From Lineus longissimus (lineage: Eukaryota; Nemertea; Pilidiophora; Heteronemertea; Lineidae): a stretch of 64,000 nt of DNA. Positions 38,101 through 50,100 of the stretch are shown here, in pieces (within the stretch, counting starts at the first letter, position 1; each line of letters starts with the position of its first letter). A program made the translations under genes and the position numbers. The stretch lies in NCBI RefSeq assembly GCF_910592395.1, contig NC_088309.1:19158599-19222598 (forward strand), in the 5' to 3' direction. Under the pieces are notes generated by a model. It worked only from the letters and a program-made list of their open reading frames with translations, was not told the origin of the DNA and made no database searches.

Positions 38101-41100
38101 AATTGTTGATGACAATCAGCATATTCATGATATGATAAAAGGTGTAACCTCTTCCAGGCAAAATCTGGCTTAGCTAGTCACACAAATGTAAATTTAATGG
38201 TTCCAAGAAAAAAAACAACCAAAAAGAAGGATAGCACCAGTTACCTTGGTCATCCTTTAATACAAACCACAAGTACCAGAAAACTTGCTGCCAATATAAC
38301 AAGAGTTATATTAGTAGCAATAAAACACTGATATTCTTTATAAAACGTTGCGTACCTTTCCGCCCTCTTCCAACGACTCCACTGACTTTGTATCTAACTT
38401 CTCCGATTTTTCATTAGTGGCACTCGACGGCGGTGTCTGATCCATTGTCGGCGTATCCTGTCTCACGATGTGCGGCTGCACGCGCCGGGGGACGGCTTTG
38501 GTCGTATTCTCCTGATCCCCCATCTCCTCCACGCATTCCAACATTGTAATCGTCGTCTGCCGACTCGACTGGCGCGACGTTGAATCTTGTGAATGCAAAT
38601 CGCCGTTTGAAATGGCGGAAATTTTCCCGTTAGACATGCTATTTGTCACACTGTTTGTATCGCTCGTTATTTCCAAAACCTGCGTTCCTTCCACGTGATT
38701 TACCTGATCGAACTGGAAGCTTGGATTCTGGTACGAATTCGAAGAGTTCAGCTCCCCGCCCCCAGCAGTATTATTATTTTGATTCTGTTGCATTGTACTG
38801 TTGTGATTGTCAGCATTTATAGGGATCTTCTTCAGTGAGGCCACCGCTCGAAGCTGCAATGCTTTCTCATGGACACGTGCTGAAACAGAAAAAGTGTTTT
38901 GAATTGAGGGAATCTATTTCTTATAACCTGAGAACAGAATGTGACTGAGGACACTGTTTGGCTGCTTTTCGGCAAATTTAAATTGCTCCTTTGTGGGGCG
39001 TTTACATTTTCTGACATTTGGCGCATTTCAAAGAAGGCATCAAGAAGCAAGAAAGAAGAGACGATCGATGGAGATCGAAAATTTTCATAGATCAGATCAG
39101 AATGCCCCCTGGGTAATTATCTGGACGACAACAAGACAGTGTCATTACAAAAAGAAGAATTAAGTGACAGCCTACATGCTAATGAAATGTACACCTCCGT
39201 GGAGATCCACAGTGGCATTGTGTCCATGGAAACAACTAATAACAAGTGGTTCCTTGTTTCTTGTGAGGGTTGGTTAAGATCAAGGGGCATTCAGTAGGGA
39301 TGGGAATACTAACACTTCAAGGTGTCATGGTCTAATTAATAGCTTGTCATCAGCGACGCATAACTCCACTCTGCCCAAAGTGAAGTCCACATTTGTGACT
39401 CGCTCTACCAAAACTAGGCGCTTGTCGCATCTGAACTCGACAGGTTGATACGGACTTGTTGTTCATTTCCCTATTGTAGACCTTTTGTAAAATCTATTAC
39501 AAACTGATTTGGTCACATTTCACAAAAGGTCTACAATAGGGAAATGAACAACAAGTCCGTAACAACCTGTCAAGTTCAGATGCGACAAGTGCCTAGTTTT
39601 GGTAGAGCGGGTCACATTTTTTCCTTCAATGGTGTAGTATTAAGAAAGAGCCACTTATATATAACTGGGAGGCTGTGGGTGCAGACTACCCAGTTTGACT
39701 TCGTGGAGACCAATTGGGCAAGTCATCTTTTGAAGCAAAATAACGCCTTTCTCACTGAACCTTGATAAGGCGTTTGTGAAGATGTAGCTGTTTTTTTACT
39801 GATGAACATCAATAAACACCAAGCGACCATATTATTTACAAACTTTTTCGATAAACAGTCATTCATCACTTTCTTCTTAAACGGCAAAGTAGACGATGTT
39901 TTCTCCCGTCACCTAGCAACAAATTACTGGTCGTCCGTGTCACCAGCGAGCATTTCGTGAAACTTGATGACAAACCATTCAAGACCGCCCTCTTCCACCA
40001 TAAAGTATTGCGTGGTCACCATGGCAATGAAAACATTATTGACGAATACTGATCGAAGGCGGTGAATTGATCGAAGTCGCAGCGTGCAGGACTTCATTAA
40101 AAAACCAACAAGCCAGTTTATCAATACCTGGGATCGATATCCTTGTTGGACGCTCCCGTCGCGGTGACAGGGATGCCGTTTCCTGACAATTGTCAACAGT
40201 CTTTGCTGATGAATCAGAGCATGCTATGTAGTCCATCTCAATATCAACATGTCTCAACATCAGCAGACTATAGAAGATTCTCGACCCATCCCTCGTTAAC
40301 CCTTCAACGACCAATTGCTGCTGACGTTTACTACATGCACATTTTGAATTCGTAGAGGCCAATTGGGCAAGTCATTACGAATTTGTTTCGTGTGTATCTT
40401 TCAACAAACACAGAGCTGGACATAAGCATACATGTCACCTTCAAATACATAAAACTGGATACAACTGACTGTAAACTGAAAAGCGAGTTACTTCAGAACT
40501 AAAAGTTTTCAGTCGTTACTCATAATTTGTGAGTTTTGCAAAACCTAAATAATGTCTTACCATCAGTTAGAGGATCTATCGTGTGTATCATAAGTTGAAG
40601 GACGCCATGTCGAAACCGCCCACTTCCTGAGTGGAGAACTGGTAGACTACAACTTCGCTGAGGTCGCTGAAAAATTTAACAAAGAGAGTTAGGTTGGTAT
40701 TGGTTTAAGGAAATGATACTGAGCCTCGTGACTGCAGTCCTTGGTTGCCTAATCATGACCGCTTGGGTTACTTGAAAATGCCTAAACCGGCGCAAACCAA
40801 GGGTTTTGGATGAAAAATAGACACCCGTCTTTCAATCTGACACTGTTATATGCCCAGAAGCATACTTCAAAATATACCCAAGAGCCCTTTGTTTCAACTC
40901 TGTTACTCAGACACAAAAACAAACTTGAAAATTGTGAAAATTTCAACTACTGTAATGCATTAACTATTGAAATCCAGCAGCAAATCTAACAATTAGTATA
41001 CAATTTAGTGTTGCTTCCCGAATATTTCACGGTTGGTTATGAGTTTTCTCCTTGATTCGCATTTCAACCTTACGTGTCCTCATTAGAAGGCAGTGGAACT

Positions 41101-44100
41101 TCAGGACAGGGAAAGATGACTTAGAACATGATGATTTAATATAAAGTGATGATAATTTTCTCGAGTTAAATGAGGACAACAACTGTACATTCTGTATTGG
41201 CCGTGACAACAAAGTCACAACCTAGTCTCTACTATCCAACGTACAATGACATTTTTTTAACTATAACAGCGATGGATGCACATGGGAAGAACATTTAGTG
41301 AAAAAAATCATTATGTTAAAGTGGTCATAACTATGAAGAGTAGTACTACCATGGATCTGGTGATTAACAATTCTCCTGAACTGGGTATGTGGACCAGGAA
41401 AAAATTAATTTGGAGAATATTTGTCTAACCTCCCAGCCCCGGTGTCGCAACAGGCAGGTTTGTTAAAGAACAAAAATAGATTTTTTAAAACAATCTTTAT
41501 TTGATAAATGAGCTATGTTCAGCAAAAGATAGATCTATCGAAAATCATTGTAACCTCTCCAGGCCATTTTCGTCAAAGCCATGGATCTTAGAATCATTAT
41601 GATAGAAGTCGTTACGGAGACAATCGGAACACCATACAAGACTTCTGATATCATTGCTACTCTGTAATAAGAGATACCGGAGTTGCATAATCAACGATAT
41701 TATCAACAACATGTGGTTGAAACGGTCACAACAACCACAAGGACAGTACCTGCGCCTTGGTCGCGCTTGTAAGAAAATCACGCCCAGAACTCAGAGGACA
41801 CTGGTCAGAATCCATAGCAGCAAACATTTATCCGCTGGCTAGATACATTTTTGGCGGCGCTCAATTATCGAGACCACCCGTTCGGTCCTTGCCTCGACAC
41901 CATGATAATTGGTCATGTAAAGACCCCATAACCACAGCTAATTACAAAGAGTGTGGCTTCATATTTGGCTGCTTCAACCAGAACTTTGCCACTCAACATG
42001 AAAACCATTCGACAAACAAAGACCATGGGTGATATGAATAAAGAGTAGTAAATGCTTTTATCTAAAACTCCATGTACATTTACACTTGGCCTTTCTATAC
42101 AAAATTGAAGTAAAAGCATTTGCTAGCCTTTATTCATATCACCCAAGAGCATGACAGGTGGTAATAACACAGGTGAGGTCATTGCGAGGTCCTATATCAT
42201 ATTGTTAGTTAGATAATCCATGACAGCTTAACCATCTGCTGCACGAATGAGAAGAAGTTTTATGCAACAATCAAACCGACAATTTTCTAAGCAAGATAAT
42301 CATATACCAGTCAAAAAGTTCTGTCCACGAAATCTCGTGCTAAGCCCTAAACAATGCAGTAGGATTTACAAAATTGGAAGCAGCATGTATTTTCTCAGTT
42401 TTCACTGTTTCTCGCTCTTGTGATACAAACAGGCTAATACCGTGGGAAAAGTCAACAAAAAAGTATGTGTTCAGCACACGATTCACTCTGTTCATGTGAA
42501 CTGCGTTCATATAACTGACCAAGCAACTTAACCACTGTCCACTCGAGCAGCAATTCTAGCTCACTATCGTACATTCTTAATGACAGTGATAATTTGTGCT
42601 GATCCTTCCTATAATTCAGATCATTTCATGAAGGACACGACCTCCATTATTAGAAATGTAATCTGAGCAAAAGGATCAACTTGTTGTCAGAGCAATAAAA
42701 TGGACGGATATTGCATGACAGGTCGCAGTGATCAGGCGTTTCACGGGGGTTTCCTCAAGTTAATTGCAAATGTGCCAGATGATGGTAATTTTATTCGTCT
42801 TTATATCCAGGGTCATCATTTTATTGGGTGTTGCTCTTTTTGTAACACCGAGTTCAAGGTAAGGAGAGAGCAGCCTTCGTGAGTAAACATGTTTGATGCG
42901 TATCAGAATTAAAATGGCTGTTTTGCTCATCCCTCACATGCAGTTTTGGTGAGACAACCCACACCTCCAGTTTGGCATCAATTCCTTAAACCATCAAAGG
43001 TATTTCAAAATCCTTATTTCTGAGAGTGTAGGAGGATAGTAGCCAATAGTGGACTCCATAATACCTCGAACAAAAATCCAATAACGTTACAACACGGGAT
43101 ATGATGATGATAAATGGTCAATACAATATCTGGAATTATTTGTTTAAATATCTCTTCCCTGTGTTAGCTCTTATTAGGCTAGAATGCGTATGCAATGAAG
43201 TTCATATTGATATTTCTACAACTGGTATTTCTCTATTTGTACAATTAAGGCGGGACAAAAAAGGAGCTAGGATTTATAGGGTATATACATGTATATAGGG
43301 TGGCTGAAGCTATAGAGGTGGTACATATATGTTACCTTACATGAAAATGATCATAAGTTACCAAAATTCTCAAATTTTCACCAGAAAGCAAATAAATAAC
43401 AAACTTTCTGTCCAAATTTTGTCTTTACCAATTTATAAAGATGTTCCCACCAGTTAGTTGGAGGTCCATTCAAAATTAACTTTTTAAAGGATGAGATATG
43501 ATAAAATAAATACAATTTTTCATAATCTATATACAGTGATGACAATGTTAATACCGATCACATTAATACCATTATCATTGTCATGACGATGTTCTTTCGA
43601 TAATACGACACATTGATGGTGGTAAACATTTTATACTCACCCCACGATACACGTGACGTTCAATATGTGTGGGAGGTGTAGGCTTGAAATGGTGAGAGAG
43701 ACTTGTTATGCAATTTTGAAAATAACAAAAAATGAACTAAATCGGACCAATTTATGTAAATTTTTATGAAGACCCCCAAATAAAAATAACTTATGTATAG
43801 TCACCAATACTTTTATTTTCTCCAAACAATATTTGTAAAAGTTTGTTGTTTTCTCTGAAAACTTTTACGAGCCTCAGGCGCCACAACTGATAGAGAGATG
43901 GGAGCTAGTGGCATCAAAATGTGGCTAATTCAATACGCTCTAAATTCAACTTAATTCCCATTTTGGTGTGATATGGGTCACATATTGCGTAATATTCATA
44001 TAAACTGCGTTTTTATATTTGCGATCAAGAAGTTTCTTCCAGATAAAGCTTCTTATGCCCATAGCCTGGGACAATGAAATGACGATGAACTTGGATTAAG

Positions 44101-47100
44101 TTAACTGAGTGGTACTCGGGCCAAGCCTTGAACCCATGACCTTTCGATCACTAGTCCAAGCTTTTCCACTGTGCCACTCAGAGCTTCGAATTAGAAACAG
44201 TGTTTTGGAAAGAAATGAATACAGGTGTACAAGGGATGAAGAGCTACTTGACTCACCCCTTGCTCATCTGGAGAACCAGTAGCTGGCTGAAATATGTAAG
44301 AGATAGGATAGACAAGAGTAGAGATGAAGGAGTCGTGTTGATGATTAAGGACAGGGCATGAAAATGGAGGATAGTTAAAGTGATTTTACCAATTCAGCGA
44401 TAGGAGGACGGGAAAGATTTTTTCTCATGAGAAAAGGCATTGGAGATAAGGATACCGACTGTGTCCCCCATTAGCACTGAACCATCAGAGGTACTCTGTC
44501 TGTTACCTCCTCTCATTGGTGTAACTGAGTTCGGGTCGGCGGAGTAGATCCAAAACTTGAGGGTCAAGATGCTCATTAGTGATGCTACCAAGAAAATATG
44601 GCTATACTGTTCTGTGCTATTACGCTATACATATCAGAGTCAATACGCAACCTCCCCCTCAGGACTTAATTTAGTGCCCCTGACAACTTTGTTGCAAATA
44701 AGCGTTAATTGGCCATTCAAGATGATGTCAGCATGACGCAACATTCTATCGAAATGTGAACTTTATGCATTATTATAAATATATATTGGTACGTATGACC
44801 TTGATAGCCTCCATTGAGACATTGTGGTCACGTTGACCTAGATATGAAAGAGGTGATCTAGATTTGAACTGATGACTTCATTAATAAAACAAAATGAGAA
44901 ACTCACAGCAAAATCTGTGTTCGAAACTGATCGAAAAGTTAACGACACATAATGACAAACTTGAAACTGGCAAAAACAGCATTCTAAGTCGCCAGTTTTC
45001 CGTTACACTAGGCCCCATGCTGTTATTAGCGTTGACAATTAATAGTCTTCATCTATTGTTGGTAACATGATATGATACTCCTCTTGCTGGTATCCATGCT
45101 TTCCACCGGCTGCGCTAGAGGGTAATTTGAATTACCAAATATCCACTGGGGCGTGTAGTTGTACCATGGCCTTTTCTACCCAACGTCCTTCCCTTTCACA
45201 TTATCAATTTTTTTAAATTTGATATTAGCATGTTCGGAAAGGTTATAATGAGGACAAACATCACTTTCAACTCATATTGAGCCGGGCGCTATGTGTTTAT
45301 TACTTTGAATCTCATTTCTACCACCCTGGCTATTCATTGCGAAAAATCTATATCCAATCAAAACGGGCTAGCAGTAGGGTTCCTCCGTCGTATGATAAAC
45401 CGAAGTGCTTTCCAGTGTAACGGGGAAAACGACATGCAGAACTAGCTCAATCCTGCATAGTTACTGTTACCAAGTGGTAATCAGTATTAATAAACACGCA
45501 CGGAATTCTGTACCGGGCAGTGTTACGACGCCTCATAGCAATGTCCCAGACATCCTGTGGACCGGGCTTTAACAATATTGGCGATTCAATGTTGAATTCA
45601 GTTAATATTTTATGATTTAATTGATTCTATTGATTCTCAACGGGTATCTAAAGCGTGGAACAGTTCAGGTAATAGATCAGCGGTAGTTTTTTACCCTTTT
45701 CGAAACATGGGGAAAATTGCTTCAGGGTACGTTGACAAAATCAACACGGCTATTTTGGGCCGATGATTGATTGGTGATGTGACAAATTCTGTTGAACTTT
45801 TTATGAAACGGCAAAAAGTTCTATAGGATTGGTCGATGAAATAGAATACTTGATGACCTCTTTGAACTGTGAGATGCTGTATCAATGCCAAATTATCACA
45901 AGCGTTCTATTTTTGCGGATTTCGCGAATAGTCGCTATTCGAAAAAATTAAAACGCATGACTTGATGTCGCCAATCCATTGTCTGTCCAAAATACACACT
46001 TTGAGTGGCATCGAACGGCCATTGTGCATAATTTCACCCATCACTTGAATAATAAGAAATGGTCTTAGATCAGTGTAACTAGAGTATATTTGGTAGAACT
46101 ACAGAATATCAGCAAAACTTATTTGCACAGATAATTATCTCTCCAAACCTGTGGAGTTCTGATTCTAAGTTTTCAGAAATATGACAAGAGCAACATTTCC
46201 AGAGAGAGTCATACCACACAATATGATGTACCAACAAAGATCGAGATATGATCTATGAGAAAAAAACTGTACAAATCTTCTTACCGAAAGTTTGATAAGT
46301 GGATATTCACGGTCGATATTGGGTATGTTGATCAGGGAAACAATTGAGCTCAATGTTGAATAATACCGAATATCCATTATTATTATGGCTGTCAGACCAT
46401 TGGCAATGACGTCAATGGAATACATCATGCATGCAGGCTGTACTAGCAGAATGTCAACTTATATTTTCGAGCTAAAGTATGTATCCTCCAGGGTGCAATT
46501 TACTTTCGCAAAAAGGTCATTGCTGGGTCAGTTTCGAGGCCGAGTAGCCTGATGTAGGTATGACTTTGTTACAGACAACTAAAAAATGAATGCTGTTTGA
46601 AAACATAGTTCTAACATGTGATAGAACTCGTTTCAAGGAGTAAGTAGATCACATTTGGAAACATTTGAAATGCAGTTTACCTGTGAGACATCATCAGAAA
46701 AGACAACGACTGACCCAATTTCCCTGCCAAAATATCGCCATTATGAAATACAACAGGCAGTTGAGAGGCAAACATCTCAGCGTCAAAAGAAGACATCAGC
46801 CATGTTGGCAAAAATACGTCATATGATGTTGAATTCAAGAAAGGCATCACTGAGTCATCGATGGTCAGGCGCTTACAAAAACGGTTTTCCCCACTGCAAT
46901 AGAGGTCAGTATGACCGAATTCACAAACGTCACACAATATAAAAATGGCGGCCTCTATGAACCAGATTGTTTTTTGGTAGGAATGGCCAGCTAAACATAA
47001 ATGGGCCCATGATAGTAGCCATATGCTGGTGACAGTGGGGGCGAAGAGTAGCCTTTTCCCTTGTTTTGATGAAAAGTAAACACTCAAGACCTATCACTGG

Positions 47101-50100
47101 GTGTAGATAGTATTTAGGCAGACATTTCAGCAGCATTTATGTGGTCAGTTGAACAAAGTCACACCAAAAATGGAAGAATGCACATCGAAATTTTGCTTTG
47201 TACTAAAGATCAATTGCTGGTCAGATAAGGTTGCTTCCTTTCAGAGTGTGATTCATGGTTTAGCCGCCAGGGGGCTTTTTTGAAAACTTGTGCAATACCT
47301 CATTTACTCAGGGGATTGTCGCCTAATTTTCATTGCATGGGCTTTACTGAAGGTGGCTGTTTTGTTCTGTCAGTCTCATGATTCAGTTGCCCACAATCAC
47401 CCCAATCCCGACTCGGCATGCACTGTACAGCATGCGGATACTATATTTTGACAGAAGCATCTCCGAGGTGACCTGATGAGTTGTCTCTTGCATATATCAG
47501 GTCATTGTGATCTAGCATTCCTGCATACTTGAATGTATCGATCATTTCTCGTTCTTTGTAGCTGAGCACATCTTTGGTTATTCTGCATTATAATCTTTGT
47601 ACAATTTTTGCACAGAATCTAAGAATCCTTCCCTGAACAATCAATCATTGATCAATAAGTTCCCAATGTGTATCTAAATTCTAATTACTCGGAAGGCAAA
47701 GTTATTCTTGGATGAACACGGTCTTGCTCTAATGCAGTAATGAGTTGCAGTGAGCTAGTAATGTTCTTGTAACCTAATTACTAAGACCTTGGGGAGATAT
47801 GCCAAGGTGATCAGTGATAGAGGTTGTGATCTTCTATTATGAAATGGGGCAACCCAAAACTTCCGAGCAGGTCCACTGTCACTTGTGTAATTTTTTTTCA
47901 ATACCACACAGTTCGTAAAAACATATGCAAGAACAGGGATTGCAGACATGTCACATATGCCAGGTATTGCCAAATTTTTCCAGCAACTGGCATTTTCTGG
48001 CTCGCTCTGCCATTTAACCAAAATACCGCCAAACTCCAGCCCTGACATTTTCTGGAATTTCCAGCTATTTCCAATCTTCTGGCAAGGAAAAATCATTTGG
48101 AATTAGCTGGAAAATCCTGGCTTTTGCCGACAATTTCCAGTCGAATTTCGCAGGGGTTGGTCACTAAGGATGTCCACTAGCCCAATTAACTAAAACCACA
48201 CTATGTTTTCGAGCAACTATATAATGTTGATAACAAAGACCCCGGCCATGCCATCAATAAATTCATTATTTACCATTGTGATATAAATGTCGAGGACACG
48301 CTAACAGGCAACTGTCAATATAATCATGATGGCTGCTATAGTAAGGTACTCTTTAAGTTTGATGCCGACTTTTAATGTGTTAGTGTTAGTTCATTGGTGA
48401 TATGAATAAAGACTAGGAAATGCTTTTACTTAAAACTACACATACATTTACACTAGGCATTTCTGTACAAAATAGAAGTAAAAGCATTTACTAGTGTTTA
48501 TTCATATCACCCATGGTCCCTATAATGCCAAGTTTATGTACATGTACAATCACTAGTCACTCGCACCAAAAAATTATTAGGAGGGAGCGCTATTTATTAA
48601 TGGATTTCGTAGCATCCGTGAGGGCAATGCCCACGCATGGTTTTTATTGGTCATTTTCAAAGCAGATCACCCAACATGTATGACTAATAAGTTAATACAG
48701 GTGTATCAGACTGAATACCTCCATCTAATGATCAAATGCCAATCCACAGGAGTGTCCACAATTCAGCAAAGCCAGCTCTCAATTGAATATTTAAAAACGA
48801 TTTTTGGAAAGCTTATGCATTGACAGAATCAAATTTCCACGGATCTTTGAACTAGAAAATTATAACCATGCACACAGTGACTGGAAAAAGTTTCCGACTA
48901 TGGATAGTCATTAAATCAATGCACTAAACCAAAATCTCAGTGATATCCATCCCTGCAACAAATCTGGCGATCAAGACTGAGAGGTATAATGAGTCGGGTA
49001 ATGGTCGAAATTTCTGCCTCATTTACCATTTCAATTATTGAATAGTGCAATGAAGCCTTACAGCGTCCCCATTCTAAAGATAAAATCAGGCCCTTCAATT
49101 GCATACGTTTGGTCACAACTTCTTCTATCTCTCACTGATATGGACGCTCTTTCCTCTAGGTAATTCAAGTAGATTGTTTCATCTAGTCATTTGCATTATA
49201 TTGGTCAGAAAACTGTTGCCATTCATAATGTTTGTCATCCAGTTAGTTGTTGACAAAAGTCTGATCTGGGTCGTAAGGAAATTATATATCATACACGCAG
49301 CAGGATATCTCTCAATTTAATTCTTTCAATATCATAAGGATGACATGCTTTGCATTTCCAATAACAACAGGAAATCATGTCAGGCTCACCTTGGCCCTCA
49401 ATTGAAGAAGAAAATACTACTGTTTTACAACCCACACCATCTACTGTCGTGAGACAAGACCACTAATGAATATTCATAGCCGGTTGGAGGGTCGAGGCCT
49501 ATCAATTAGACGAGTGCATGTTTTTAACTCTCAAGTACATATTTGGAGAGGTATTGAAAAAATATTTGCTGTGGCAAGTCTACAGATATAAAGAAATTAT
49601 TTGATGAAAAAATTAATTTCGAATTTTGCTAATTGGGTAATAGGGGGCGTGTTTTGAGTTTTTTCTGCCAGTTGGCTGAAAAGAGTGGAAATATCAAAGT
49701 CTGTCTAATTTGTCGATTAAAAAAAAATTTCCGTGGTCAATCACCATTTTAAATCGCACAAGTTACTCGCAAGACTAACCCGTATATCATATCCGAATTT
49801 CAGTTTCACTACTTGACGCATTCTTTGATGCGTCGCGGTCAAACATTGACAATTTAACTGCTAAAAGGCTTAAAAAATCAATTGTGGTCTTGTCTCTCGT
49901 GGAATAATATCATGGTGGGTACAGAGAGCTTTTATTCTAAGGATTTGAGGATTTGTGAGGATGAAATATGCCAGCCACTTTTAAACTTCATCAAGATCAT
50001 AGAACATAGTGGCAACATTAGACGGATGATGATCTCTTCTGGCTAGACAACACGCCATTATCTGTATAATAGTTGTCAGATTAGCAGTCAATTCTTATTG

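Larger units (their letters stand above)
28364..38355. other. large SLC24A intron
   Basis: About 10 kb with no convincing exon. The open frames at 29579-29971, 31280-31606 and 30207-30515 were examined and not accepted. Repeats noted separately: half MITE near 28515, palindromic elements at 30066 and 33686, inverted repeat at 30862, dispersed repeat at 34788, tandem duplication at 36567. Confidence 0.55.

Noticed and set aside
44394-44591. Minus-strand frame ([18 protein letters not shown]) that looked like part of the NCKX cytosolic loop.
   Set aside because: The same DNA recurs at 59845-59960 outside the gene, so it is a dispersed repeat. The exon at 40561 with LMIHTIDPL already restores the reading frame.
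46677-47087. 136-codon minus-strand frame in an SLC24A intron.
   Set aside because: No family resemblance, no splice sites in register, and composition like the surrounding intron.
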